A stretch of DNA of 64,000 nt, from assembly GCF_033708015.1 (NCBI RefSeq), contig NZ_CP137921.1:121592-185591 (forward strand). Direction: 5' to 3'. A program made the translations under genes and the position numbers. Below the pieces are notes generated by a model. The model did not search any database. It was not told the DNA's origin and was given only the letters and a program-made list of their open reading frames with translations. Source of the DNA: Proteus vulgaris. GTDB lineage: Bacteria; Pseudomonadota; Gammaproteobacteria; Enterobacterales; Enterobacteriaceae. Shown piece by piece: positions 19,372-31,961 of this stretch; the stretch's first letter is position 1; the number at the start of each line of letters is the position of its first letter.

Positions 19372-20191
19372 GGCACTGTTGCAAAGTTAGCGATGAGGCA
19401 GCCTTTTGTCTTATTCAAAGGCCTTACATTTCAAAAACTCTGCTTACCAGGCGCATTTCGCCCAGGGGATCACCATAATAAAATGCTGAGGCCTGGCCTT
19501 TGCGTAGTGCACGCATCACCTCAATACCTTTGATGGTGGCGTAAGCCGTCTTCATGGATTTAAATCCCAGCGTGGCGCCGATTATCCGTTTCAGTTTGCC
19601 ATGATCGCATTCAATCACGTTGTTCCGGTACTTAATCTGTCGGTGTTCAACGTCAGACGGGCACCGGCCTTCGCGTTTGAGCAGAGCAAGCGCGCGACCA
19701 TAGGCGGGCGCTTTATCCGTGTTGATGAATCGCGGGATCTGCCACTTCTTCACGTTGTTGAGGATTTTACCCAGAAACCGGTATGCAGCTTTGCTGTTAC
19801 GACGGGAGGAGAGATAAAAATCGACAGTGCGGCCCCGGCTGTCGACGGCCCGGTACAGATACGCCCAGCGGCCATTGACCTTCACGTAGGTTTCATCCAT
19901 GTGCCACGGGCAAAGATCGGAAGGGTTACGCCAGTACCAGCGCAGCCGTTTTTCCATTTCAGGCGCATAACGCTGAACCCAGCGGTAAATCGTGGAGTGA
20001 TCGACATTCACTCCGCGTTCAGCCAGCATCTCCTGCAGCTCACGGTAACTGATGCCGTATTTGCAGTACCAGCGTACGGCCCACAGAATGATGTCACGCT
20101 GAAAATGCCGGCCTTTGAATGGGTTCATGTGCAGCTCCATCAGCAAAAGGGGATGATAAGTTTATCACCACCGACTATTTGCAACAGTGCC
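19372..20191 (-). mobile_element. IS26 copy 1
   Basis: 820 bp with terminal GGCACTGTTGCAAA at both ends. The 8-bp flanks GGAACACC and CTTCTCCT differ, so this copy did not arise as a simple insertion here. It truncates tnpM on the left and a Tn5393-like end on the right. Copy 2 at 27910 is in opposite orientation. Confidence 0.97.
19424..20128 (-). CDS. tnpA: IS26 transposase
   Basis: 234 residues from the ATG whose first base is 20128 ([10 protein letters not shown]). IS6-family DDE transposase with a helix-turn-helix ([25 protein letters not shown]) and catalytic DDE: D in [10 protein letters not shown] in [10 protein letters not shown] and E in [11 protein letters not shown]. It forms cointegrates and drives IS26-mediated deletion and translocation. 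Confidence 0.97.
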
Positions 20192-20286
20192 CTTCTCCTA
20201 TCCCCTGGGAACACATCAATCTCACCGGAGAATATCGCTGGCCAAAGCCTTAGCGTAGGATTCCGCCCCTTCCCGCAAACGACCCC
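20192..20286 (-). mobile_element. Tn5393-like terminal fragment
   Basis: Read leftward from 20286 the sequence starts GGGGTCGTTTGCGGGAAGGG and runs to IS26. I recall this as the long terminal repeat of Tn5393, the strA-strB transposon; it also has the GGGGTC start of Tn3-family ends. Only about 95 bp remains, with no strA or strB. The identification is from memory. Confidence 0.6.
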
Positions 20287-20567
20287 AAACAGGAAACGCA
20301 GCTGAAACGGGAAGCTCAACACCCACTGACGCATGGGTTGTTCAGGCAGTACTTCATCAACCAGCAAGGCGGCACTTTCGGCCATCCGCCGCGCCCCACA
20401 GCTCGGGCAGAAACCGCGACGCTTACAGCTGAAAGCGACCAGGTGCTCGGCGTGGCAAGACTCGCAGCGAACCCGTAGAAAGCCATGCTCCAGCCGCCCG
20501 CATTGGAGAAATTCTTCAAATTCCCGTTGCACATAGCCCGGCAATTCCTTTCCCTGCTCTGCCATAA
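20287..20567 (-). pseudogene. IS91/ISCR-family transposase fragment
   Basis: The minus-strand frame encodes about 93 residues with the zinc-binding signature of IS91-like transposases: RVRCESCHAEHLVAFSCKRR and FCPSCGARRMAESAALLVDEVLP. The N-terminus is cut by the Tn2 terminal repeat at 20568 and the C-terminus by the Tn5393-like end. Open frame beyond 20287 is unrelated sequence. It is a remnant of a rolling-circle element. Confidence 0.78.
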
Positions 20568-20714
20568 GGGGTCTGACGCTCAGTGGAACGAAAACTCACG
20601 TTAAGGGATTTTGGTCATGAGATTATCAAAAAGGATCTTCACCTAGATCCTTTTAAATTAAAAATGAAGTTTTAAATCAATCTAAAGTATATATGAGTAA
20701 ACTTGGTCTGACAG

Positions 20715-22478
<1,764 letters not shown>

Positions 22479-22692
22479 ATGCCCGTTGACTTTCTGACCA
22501 CTGAGCAGACTGAAAGCTATGGCAGATTCACCGGTGAACCGGATGAGCTTCAGCTGGCACGATATTTTCACCTTGATGAAGCAGACAAGGAATTTATCGG
22601 AAAAAGCAGAGGTGATCACAACCGTCTGGGCATTGCCCTGCAAATTGGATGTGTCCGTTTTCTGGGCACCTTCCTCACCGATATGAATCATA
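22479..22692 (+). pseudogene. tnpA: Tn2 transposase tnpA, 5' part
   Basis: ATG 22479 opens [17 protein letters not shown] and runs 71 codons to the ISEcp1 unit. The last five bases TCATA (22688-22692) are duplicated at 25664-25668. Joining 22692 to 25669 restores the frame exactly, so the only lesion here is the insertion. Confidence 0.93.
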
Positions 22693-22878
22693 CCTAGATT
22701 CTACGTCAGTACTTCAAAAAGCATAATCAAAGCCTTGATAAATATGCATTCCTTCGAAATTCAGCTTTCACCCATTGGGTGAAAGAAAAGTGCTCAAAAA
22801 TATGTTAAATTATCAGCTTTTATGACTCGATATATGGTAAAATAATAGTAAGAAAAGTAGTAAAAAGGGGTTCTAATT

Positions 22879-24141
22879 ATGATTAATAAAATTGATTTCA
22901 AAGCTAAGAATCTAACATCAAATGCAGGTCTTTTTCTGCTCCTTGAGAATGCAAAAAGCAATGGGATTTTTGATTTTATTGAAAATGACCTCGTATTTGA
23001 TAATGACTCAACAAATAAAATCAAGATGAATCATATAAAGACCATGCTCTGCGGTCACTTCATTGGCATTGATAAGTTAGAACGTCTAAAGCTACTTCAA
23101 AATGATCCCCTCGTCAACGAGTTTGATATTTCCGTAAAAGAACCTGAAACAGTGTCACGGTTTCTAGGAAACTTCAACTTCAAGACAACCCAAATGTTTA
23201 GAGACATTAATTTTAAAGTCTTTAAAAAACTGCTCACTAAAAGTAAATTGACATCCATTACGATTGATATTGATAGTAGTGTAATTAACGTAGAAGGTCA
23301 TCAAGAAGGTGCGTCAAAAGGATATAATCCTAAGAAACTGGGAAACCGATGCTACAATATCCAATTTGCATTTTGCGACGAATTAAAAGCATATGTTACC
23401 GGATTTGTAAGAAGTGGCAATACTTACACTGCAAACGGTGCTGCGGAAATGATCAAAGAAATTGTTGCTAACATCAAATCAGACGATTTAGAAATTTTAT
23501 TTCGAATGGATAGTGGCTACTTTGATGAAAAAATTATCGAAACGATAGAATCTCTTGGATGCAAATATTTAATTAAAGCCAAAAGTTATTCTACACTCAC
23601 CTCACAAGCAACGAATTCATCAATTGTATTCGTTAAAGGAGAAGAAGGTAGAGAAACTACAGAACTGTATACAAAATTAGTTAAATGGGAAAAAGACAGA
23701 AGATTTGTCGTATCTCGCGTACTGAAACCAGAAAAAGAAAGAGCACAATTATCACTTTTAGAAGGTTCCGAATACGACTACTTTTTCTTTGTAACAAATA
23801 CTACCTTGCTTTCTGAAAAAGTAGTTATATACTATGAAAAGCGTGGTAATGCTGAAAACTATATCAAAGAAGCCAAATACGACATGGCGGTGGGTCATCT
23901 CTTGCTAAAGTCATTTTGGGCGAATGAAGCCGTGTTTCAAATGATGATGCTTTCATATAACCTATTTTTGTTGTTCAAGTTTGATTCCTTGGACTCTTCA
24001 GAATACAGACAGCAAATAAAGACCTTTCGTTTGAAGTATGTATTTCTTGCAGCAAAAATAATCAAAACCGCAAGATATGTAATCATGAAGTTGTCGGAAA
24101 ACTATCCGTACAAGGGAGTGTATGAAAAATGTCTGGTATAA
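22879..24141 (+). CDS. tnpA: ISEcp1 transposase
   Basis: 420 residues, IS1380-family DDE transposase. Acidic residues lie in TSITIDIDSSVINVEG (about 132-147), EILFRMDSGYFDEKII (about 209-224) and NAENYIKEAKYD (about 326-337). AT-rich codon use differs strongly from its surroundings, in keeping with a foreign origin of the element. Full length. Confidence 0.95.
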   Translation: MINKIDFKAKNLTSNAGLFLLLENAKSNGIFDFIENDLVFDNDSTNKIKMNHIKTMLCGHFIGIDKLERLKLLQNDPLVNEFDISVKEPETVSRFLGNFNFKTTQMFRDINFKVFKKLLTKSKLTSITIDIDSSVINVEGHQEGASKGYNPKKLGNRCYNIQFAFCDELKAYVTGFVRSGNTYTANGAAEMIKEIVANIKSDDLEILFRMDSGYFDEKIIETIESLGCKYLIKAKSYSTLTSQATNSSIVFVKGEEGRETTELYTKLVKWEKDRRFVVSRVLKPEKERAQLSLLEGSEYDYFFFVTNTTLLSEKVVIYYEKRGNAENYIKEAKYDMAVGHLLLKSFWANEAVFQMMMLSYNLFLLFKFDSLDSSEYRQQIKTFRLKYVFLAAKIIKTARYVIMKLSENYPYKGVYEKCLV

Positions 24142-24244
24142 TAAGAATATCATCAATAAAATTGAGTGTTGCTCTGTGGATAACTTGCAGAGTTTATTAA
24201 GTATCATTGCAGCAAAGATGAAATCAATGATTTATCAAAAATGA

Positions 24245-24274
24245 TTGAAAGGTGGTTGTAAATAATGTTACAAT
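24245..24274 (+). promoter_or_regulatory. ISEcp1 outward promoter for blaCTX-M-15
   Basis: TTGAAA (24245-24250) and TACAAT (24269-24274) with an 18-bp spacer, inside the right end of ISEcp1 and pointing at blaCTX-M-15. This is the known promoter for ISEcp1-linked blaCTX-M genes. Confidence 0.9.
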
Positions 24275-24327
24275 GTGTGAGAAGCAGTCTAAATTCTTCG
24301 TGAAATAGTGATTTTTGAAGCTAATAA

Positions 24328-25272
<945 letters not shown>

Positions 25273-25318
25273 TAGCGGAAACGGAATGGGGAAACTCATT
25301 CCGTTTTTGTTTATCGCC

Positions 25319-25651
25319 TTAGACGGCAAAAGTGCTGTCGCCCACCTGCGCTTGCGCATACCAGGCCATAAGCTCCGTGGTTCCTGGTTCTCCTTCCGCT
25401 GGAGCCCAGTGCGCATAGTCATCGGCAGCCACGGGTTGATAGCCACCGTGTTTTACTTCAAAAATTATGCCACCGGTATCCAGCGACAGCACGGCATGCC
25501 AGGTTCCTGCGGCCATCTCCAGCACCGTACAGGTTTCCCCCAATATCGCCCGATGGGTGACGGTACCCCGATCGTCAAAATTCAGCACCACGAAACGACC
25601 CCTTAATGGCAACAGTAGCTCGAAGGTGTGAGGGTGTCGGTGCGGGCGCAC
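25319..25651 (-). pseudogene. WbuC-like cupin (orf477), truncated
   Basis: A minus-strand frame of 110 residues with a cupin fold: HRHPHTFELLLPLRGRF (metal-binding His/Glu) and GTWHAVLSLDTG. In databases this is the orf477 or WbuC-type gene brought from a Kluyvera chromosome with blaCTX-M. The frame's start lies just inside the alternative ISEcp1 right end at 25663, so the original N-terminus has been cut off. Confidence 0.85.
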
Positions 25652-25663
25652 GTAGGTCCCAGG

Positions 25664-27909
25664 TCATATTCCTTCCGGCGTCCGGCATTTTACCGCCAGA
25701 CAGCTCGGGATTCGTGATATCACCGTTCTTGCAGAATACGGTCAGAGGGAAAATACCCGCCGTGAGCATGCAGCGCTGATACGTCAGCACTATCAGTATC
25801 GTGAATTTGCCTGGCCCTGGACATTTCGCCTTACCCGTCTTTTATATACCCGGAGCTGGATAAGCAACGAACGTCCTGGCCTGCTTTTCGATCTGGCGAC
25901 AGGGTGGCTTATGCAACATCGTATTATTCTCCCCGGAGCCACTACGCTGACCCGGTTGATTTCAGAGGTAAGGGAAAAGGCGACGTTGCGCCTGTGGAAC
26001 AAACTGGCACTGATACCGTCAGCCGAACAGCGTTCACAGCTGGAGATGCTGCTGGGGCCAACTGATTGCAGCCGCCTGTCTTTACTGGAATCACTGAAAA
26101 AGGGCCCTGTGACCATCAGTGGTCCGGCGTTTAATGAAGCAATTGAACGCTGGAAAACTCTGAACGATTTTGGCCTGCATGCTGAAAACCTGAGTACACT
26201 CCCGGCTGTGCGCCTGAAAAATCTCGCACGTTATGCTGGTATGACTTCGGTGTTCAATATTGCCAGGATGTCACCGCAGAAAAGGATGGCGGTTCTGGTT
26301 GCCTTTGTCCTTGCATGGGAAACGCTGGCGCTGGATGATGCATTGGACGTTCTGGACGCCATGCTGGCCGTTATCATCCGTGACGCCAGAAAGATTGGGC
26401 AGAAAAAACGGCTCCGCTCGCTGAAGGATCTGGATAAATCTGCATTGGCGCTCGCCAGCGCATGTTCGTACCTGCTGAAAGAAGAAACACCGGACGAATC
26501 GATTCGTGCTGAGGTGTTCAGCTACATCCCAAGGCAAAAGCTGGCTGAAATCATCACGCTTGTCCGTGAAATTGCCCGGCCCTCAGACGATAATTTTCAT
26601 GAAGAAATGGTGGAGCAGTACGGGCGCGTTCGTCGTTTCCTGCCCCATCTGCTGAATACCGTTAAATTTTCATCCGCACCTGCCGGGGTTACCACTCTGA
26701 ATGCCTGTGACTACCTCAGCCGGGAGTTCAGCTCACGGCGGCAGTTTTTTGACGACGCACCAACGGAAATTATCAGTCGGTCATGGAAACGGCTGGTGAT
26801 TAACAAGGAAAAACATATCACCCGCAGGGGATACACGCTCTGCTTTCTCAGTAAACTGCAGGATAGTCTGAGGCGGAGGGATGTCTACGTTACCGGCAGT
26901 AACCGGTGGGGAGATCCTCGTGCAAGATTACTACAGGGTGCTGACTGGCAGGCAAACCGGATTAAGGTTTATCGTTCTTTGGGGCACCCGACAGACCCGC
27001 AGGAAGCAATAAAATCTCTGGGTCATCAGCTTGATAGTCGTTACAGACAGGTTGCTGCACGTCTTTGCGAAAATGAGGCTGTCGAACTCGATGTTTCTGG
27101 CCCGAAGCCCCGGTTGACAATTTCTCCCCTCGCCAGTCTTGATGAGCCGGACAGTCTGAAACGACTGAGCAAAATGATCAGTGATCTACTCCCTCCGGTG
27201 GATTTAACGGAGTTGCTGCTCGAAATTAACGCCCATACCGGATTTGCTGATGAGTTTTTCCATGCTAGTGAAGCCAGTGCCAGAGTTGATGATCTGCCCG
27301 TCAGCATCAGCGCCGTGCTGATGGCTGAAGCCTGCAATATCGGTCTGGAACCACTGATCAGATCAAATGTTCCTGCACTGACCCGACACCGGCTGAACTG
27401 GACAAAAGCGAACTATCTGCGGGCTGAAACTATCACCAGCGCTAATGCCAGACTGGTTGATTTTCAGGCAACGCTGCCACTGGCACAGATATGGGGTGGA
27501 GGAGAAGTGGCATCTGCAGATGGAATGCGCTTTGTTACGCCAGTCAGAACAATCAATGCCGGACCGAACCGCAAATACTTTGGTAATAACAGAGGGATCA
27601 CCTGGTACAACTTTGTGTCCGATCAGTATTCCGGCTTTCATGGCATCGTTATACCGGGGACGCTGAGGGACTCTATCTTTGTGCTGGAAGGTCTTCTGGA
27701 ACAGGAGACCGGGCTGAATCCAACCGAAATTATGACCGATACAGCAGGTGCCAGCGAACTTGTCTTTGGCCTTTTCTGGCTGCTGGGATACCAGTTTTCT
27801 CCACGCCTGGCTGATGCCGGTGCTTCGGTTTTCTGGCGAATGGACCATGATGCCGACTATGGCGTGCTGAATGATATTGCCAGAGGGCAATCAGATCCCC
27901 GAAAAATAG
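25664..27909 (+). pseudogene. tnpA: Tn2 transposase tnpA, 3'-truncated main part
   Basis: After the duplicated TCATA the Tn3-family transposase resumes in frame (PSGVRHFTARQLGIRDI) and continues through about 747 codons, including the first catalytic Asp region (QYSGFHG... and TDTAGASELVFGLFWLLGYQFSP). IS26 cuts it at 27909, removing the end of the catalytic domain and the terminal repeat. Confidence 0.93.
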
Positions 27910-28729
27910 GGCACTGTTGCAAATAGTCGGTGGTGATAAACTTATCATCCCCTTTTGCTGATGGAGCTGCACATGAACCCATTCAAAGGCCGGCATTTTC
28001 AGCGTGACATCATTCTGTGGGCCGTACGCTGGTACTGCAAATACGGCATCAGTTACCGTGAGCTGCAGGAGATGCTGGCTGAACGCGGAGTGAATGTCGA
28101 TCACTCCACGATTTACCGCTGGGTTCAGCGTTATGCGCCTGAAATGGAAAAACGGCTGCGCTGGTACTGGCGTAACCCTTCCGATCTTTGCCCGTGGCAC
28201 ATGGATGAAACCTACGTGAAGGTCAATGGCCGCTGGGCGTATCTGTACCGGGCCGTCGACAGCCGGGGCCGCACTGTCGATTTTTATCTCTCCTCCCGTC
28301 GTAACAGCAAAGCTGCATACCGGTTTCTGGGTAAAATCCTCAACAACGTGAAGAAGTGGCAGATCCCGCGATTCATCAACACGGATAAAGCGCCCGCCTA
28401 TGGTCGCGCGCTTGCTCTGCTCAAACGCGAAGGCCGGTGCCCGTCTGACGTTGAACACCGACAGATTAAGTACCGGAACAACGTGATTGAATGCGATCAT
28501 GGCAAACTGAAACGGATAATCGGCGCCACGCTGGGATTTAAATCCATGAAGACGGCTTACGCCACCATCAAAGGTATTGAGGTGATGCGTGCACTACGCA
28601 AAGGCCAGGCCTCAGCATTTTATTATGGTGATCCCCTGGGCGAAATGCGCCTGGTAAGCAGAGTTTTTGAAATGTAAGGCCTTTGAATAAGACAAAAGGC
28701 TGCCTCATCGCTAACTTTGCAACAGTGCC
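27910..28729 (+). mobile_element. IS26 copy 2
   Basis: 820 bp, identical in length to copy 1 but in opposite orientation. Flanking octamers AAAAATAG and GATTGAAT do not match each other or the flanks of copy 1. It cuts Tn2 tnpA and lies immediately upstream of the mph(A) promoter region, the usual IS26-mph(A) junction. Confidence 0.97.
27973..28677 (+). CDS. tnpA: IS26 transposase (copy 2)
   Basis: 234 residues from ATG 27973, the same translated protein as copy 1, with all DDE motifs. Inverted relative to copy 1, so recombination between the two would invert the Tn2/CTX-M segment rather than delete it. Confidence 0.97.
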   Translation: MNPFKGRHFQRDIILWAVRWYCKYGISYRELQEMLAERGVNVDHSTIYRWVQRYAPEMEKRLRWYWRNPSDLCPWHMDETYVKVNGRWAYLYRAVDSRGRTVDFYLSSRRNSKAAYRFLGKILNNVKKWQIPRFINTDKAPAYGRALALLKREGRCPSDVEHRQIKYRNNVIECDHGKLKRIIGATLGFKSMKTAYATIKGIEVMRALRKGQASAFYYGDPLGEMRLVSRVFEM

Positions 28730-28798
28730 GGATTGAATATAACCGACGTGACTGTTACATTTAGGTGGCTAAACCCGTCAAGCCCTCAGGAGTGAATC
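28730..28798 (+). promoter_or_regulatory. mph(A) promoter and MphR operator
   Basis: The 69 bp between IS26 and mph(A) include GATTGAATATAACCGACG and TGACTGTTACATTTAGG, which I recall as the operator bound by MphR(A). Erythromycin releases the repressor. Boundaries are approximate. Confidence 0.75.
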
Positions 28799-29704
28799 AT
28801 GACCGTAGTCACGACCGCCGATACCTCCCAACTGTACGCACTTGCAGCCCGACATGGGCTCAAGCTCCATGGCCCGCTGACTGTCAATGAGCTTGGGCTC
28901 GACTATAGGATCGTGATCGCCACCGTCGACGATGGACGTCGGTGGGTGCTGCGCATCCCGCGCCGAGCCGAGGTAAGCGCGAAGGTCGAACCAGAGGCGC
29001 GGGTGCTGGCAATGCTCAAGAATCGCCTGCCGTTCGCGGTGCCGGACTGGCGCGTGGCCAACGCCGAGCTCGTTGCCTATCCCATGCTCGAAGACTCGAC
29101 TGCGATGGTCATCCAGCCTGGTTCGTCCACGCCCGACTGGGTCGTGCCGCAGGACTCGGAGGTCTTCGCGGAGAGCTTCGCGACCGCGCTCGCCACCCTG
29201 CATGCCGTCCCCATTTCCGCCGCCGTGGATGCGGGGATGCTCATCCGTACACCGACGCAGGCCCGTCAGAAGGTGGCCGACGACGTTGACCGCGTCCGAC
29301 GCGAGTTCGTGGTGAACGACAAGCGCCTCCACCGGTGGCAGCGCTGGCTCGACGACGATTCGTCGTGGCCAGATTTCTCCGTGGTGGTGCATGGCGATCT
29401 CTACGTGGGCCATGTGCTCATCGACAACACGGAGCGCGTCAGCGGGATGATCGACTGGAGCGAGGCCCGCGTTGATGACCCTGCCATCGACATGGCCGCG
29501 CACCTTATGGTCTTTGGTGAAGAGGGGCTCGCGAAGCTCCTCCTCACGTATGAAGCGGCCGGTGGCCGGGTGTGGCCGCGGCTCGCCCACCACATCGCGG
29601 AGCGCCTTGCGTTCGGGGCGGTCACCTACGCACTCTTCGCCCTCGACTCGGGTAACGAAGAGTACCTCGCTGCGGCGAAGGCGCAGCTCGCCGCAGCGGA
29701 ATGA
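28799..29704 (+). CDS. mphA: Macrolide 2'-phosphotransferase Mph(A)
   Basis: 301 residues. Aminoglycoside/macrolide kinase fold with the catalytic loop VVVHGDLYVGHVLID (about 197-211) and the metal-binding MIDWSEARVDDPAID (about 219-233). It phosphorylates the desosamine 2'-OH of erythromycin and azithromycin with GTP. First gene of the mphA-mrx-mphR operon; overlaps mrx by 4 nt. Confidence 0.97.
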   Translation: MTVVTTADTSQLYALAARHGLKLHGPLTVNELGLDYRIVIATVDDGRRWVLRIPRRAEVSAKVEPEARVLAMLKNRLPFAVPDWRVANAELVAYPMLEDSTAMVIQPGSSTPDWVVPQDSEVFAESFATALATLHAVPISAAVDAGMLIRTPTQARQKVADDVDRVRREFVVNDKRLHRWQRWLDDDSSWPDFSVVVHGDLYVGHVLIDNTERVSGMIDWSEARVDDPAIDMAAHLMVFGEEGLAKLLLTYEAAGGRVWPRLAHHIAERLAFGAVTYALFALDSGNEEYLAAAKAQLAAAE

Positions 29705-30939
29705 GCGAACGTCGATATAGCCCGCTCGCGACGCTGTTCGCGGCGACCTTTCTCTTCCGGATCGGCAACGCGGTGGCGGCCCTCGCGCTTCCATGGTTCG
29801 TCCTGTCTCATACAAAGAGCGCGGCCTGGGCGGGCGCCACGGCCGCTAGCAGCGTCATCGCGACCATCATCGGCGCGTGGGTTGGTGGTGGCCTCGTCGA
29901 TCGGTTCGGGCGCGCGCCCGTCGCATTGATCTCGGGTGTGGTGGGCGGCGTGGCCATGGCGAGCATCCCACTGCTCGATGCCGTTGGCGCCCTCTCGAAC
30001 ACTGGGCTGATCGCTTGCGTGGTGCTCGGTGCCGCGTTCGACGCACCCGGTATGGCCGCGCAGGACAGTGAGCTGCCCAAACTCGGCCACGTCGCCGGGC
30101 TCTCCGTTGAGCGCGTCTCGTCACTGAAAGCGGTGATCGGGAACGTCGCGATTCTAGGTGGCCCGGCCCTTGGGGGGGCCGCAATCGGCCTGCTTGGCGC
30201 TGCGCCAACGCTCGGGCTGACGGCGTTCTGCTCCGTCCTTGCAGGTCTGCTCGGCGCGTGGGTGCTTCCCGCGCGTGCCGCTCGGACGATGACCACGACG
30301 GCGACTCTCTCCATGCGCGCCGGCGTCGCTTTTCTCTGGAGCGAACCCCTGCTGCGCCCTCTCTTTGGTATAGTGATGATCTTCGTGGGCATCGTTGGCG
30401 CCAACGGCAGCGTCATCATGCCTGCGCTGTTTGTAGATGCAGGACGCCAAGTAGCAGAGCTCGGGCTGTTCTCCTCAATGATGGGGGCTGGTGGTCTCCT
30501 TGGCATTGCCATTCATGCGTCGGTCGGCGCCCGGATATCAGCGCAGAACTGGCTGGCGGTGGCATTTTGTGGCTCTGCGGTGGGCTCGCTTCTGCTTTCA
30601 CAGTTGCCAGGCGTGCCGGTGCTGATGTTGTTGGGCGCGCTCGTGGGACTGCTGACCGGCTCAGTCTCTCCCATTCTCAACGCTGCCATCTACAACCGCA
30701 CGCCGCCAGAACTTCTCGGCCGGGTACTCGGCACGGTCTCGGCGGTGATGCTGTCAGCCTCGCCCATGGTTATGCTTGCGGCCGGCGCGTTTGTCGACCT
30801 TGCTGGTCCGCTCCCTGGCCTCGTTGTATCGGCCGTGTTTGCGGGGCTCGTGGCTCTACTCTCGCTCCGTCTTCAATTTGCTACAATGGCGGCGGCAGCC
30901 ACAGCCTCCGCCCCAACCCATACAGAAGGTGAACACTGA
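29701..30939 (+). CDS. mrx: MFS transporter Mrx(A)
   Basis: 412 residues with about 12 membrane segments and the MFS loop GGGLVDRFGRAPVAL near 60-74. It is the conserved middle gene of the mph(A) operon and supports full macrolide resistance; whether it exports macrolides is not settled. It overlaps its neighbours by 4 and 1 nt. Confidence 0.95.
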   Translation: MSERRYSPLATLFAATFLFRIGNAVAALALPWFVLSHTKSAAWAGATAASSVIATIIGAWVGGGLVDRFGRAPVALISGVVGGVAMASIPLLDAVGALSNTGLIACVVLGAAFDAPGMAAQDSELPKLGHVAGLSVERVSSLKAVIGNVAILGGPALGGAAIGLLGAAPTLGLTAFCSVLAGLLGAWVLPARAARTMTTTATLSMRAGVAFLWSEPLLRPLFGIVMIFVGIVGANGSVIMPALFVDAGRQVAELGLFSSMMGAGGLLGIAIHASVGARISAQNWLAVAFCGSAVGSLLLSQLPGVPVLMLLGALVGLLTGSVSPILNAAIYNRTPPELLGRVLGTVSAVMLSASPMVMLAAGAFVDLAGPLPGLVVSAVFAGLVALLSLRLQFATMAAAATASAPTHTEGEH

Positions 30940-31523
30940 TGCCCCGCCCCAAGCTCAAGTCCGATGACGAGGTACTCGAGGCCGCCACCGTAGTGCTGAA
31001 GCGTTGCGGTCCCATAGAGTTCACGCTCAGCGGAGTAGCAAAGGAGGTGGGGCTCTCCCGCGCAGCGTTAATCCAGCGCTTCACCAACCGCGATACGCTG
31101 CTGGTGAGGATGATGGAGCGCGGCGTCGAGCAGGTGCGGCATTACCTGAATGCGATACCGATAGGCGCAGGGCCGCAAGGGCTCTGGGAATTTTTGCAGG
31201 TGCTCGTTCGGAGCATGAACACTCGCAACGACTTCTCGGTGAACTATCTCATCTCCTGGTACGAGCTCCAGGTGCCGGAGCTACGCACGCTTGCGATCCA
31301 GCGGAACCGCGCGGTGGTGGAGGGGATCCGCAAGCGACTGCCCCCAGGTGCTCCTGCGGCAGCTGAGTTGCTCCTGCACTCGGTCATCGCTGGCGCGACG
31401 ATGCAGTGGGCCGTCGATCCGGATGGTGAGCTAGCTGATCATGTGCTGGCTCAGATCGCTGCCATCCTGTGTTTAATGTTTCCCGAACACGACGATTTCC
31501 AACTCCTCCAGGCACATGCGTAA
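30939..31523 (+). CDS. mphR: TetR-family macrolide-responsive repressor MphR(A)
   Basis: 194 residues. TetR-type N-terminal helix-turn-helix (IEFTLSGVAKEVGLSRAALIQRFTNRDTLL, about 27-56), C-terminal ligand domain. It represses mph(A) and is released by macrolides. It is last in the operon and its ATG shares the A of mrx's TGA. Confidence 0.95.
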   Translation: MPRPKLKSDDEVLEAATVVLKRCGPIEFTLSGVAKEVGLSRAALIQRFTNRDTLLVRMMERGVEQVRHYLNAIPIGAGPQGLWEFLQVLVRSMNTRNDFSVNYLISWYELQVPELRTLAIQRNRAVVEGIRKRLPPGAPAAAELLLHSVIAGATMQWAVDPDGELADHVLAQIAAILCLMFPEHDDFQLLQAHA

Positions 31524-31961
31524 ACGGAGGTGTGCAGAGTCCCTGCGGCAGGCGACGAACACGACCGTCGTCGATTAGTACCGGTACGGTCGGTGGTATC
31601 GAAGTCTTGATCACCACTCAGGTCTACGGCTTACAAATGGTGACCATCCCGATACTTGCGTCAGAGCACCGGGCCGATTCTTTGACAGTGAATCACTCCC
31701 GTAAGGTTGTGCCGGTGTGGGTGTCCCGGGTCGAGACGATACTCCGCCAATGCGCCCAGCAAACAACCTGGCCATCGCAGGTGGTGGGGAGCGGTGTGGC
31801 GGATGAGTTGGACAAGTTGGTGTAGCAGCACGAGCACGGCGAGATAACATCGCAGGAGTTCGACATGCTCAAGAGACAGCTGATTGCGAATCGCGATGCA
31901 GATTCATAACCCGATTGCGGGTTGGCTTCACTCCACCATCACCGAGCAGACTAGCACGGCG
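31524..31961. other. Non-coding stretch between mphR(A) and IS6100
   Basis: 438 bp with no gene I can support. Short frames are present but match nothing I know. A small dyad AACCCGATTGCGGGTT near 31909-31924 could act as a terminator. This is the usual junk segment seen between mphR(A) and IS6100 in many plasmids. Confidence 0.6.

Noticed and set aside
27730..28500. A 256-codon minus-strand frame across the Tn2/IS26 junction (and its twin at 19601-20305)
   Set aside because: It is antisense to the IS26 transposase; the frame just happens to be open.
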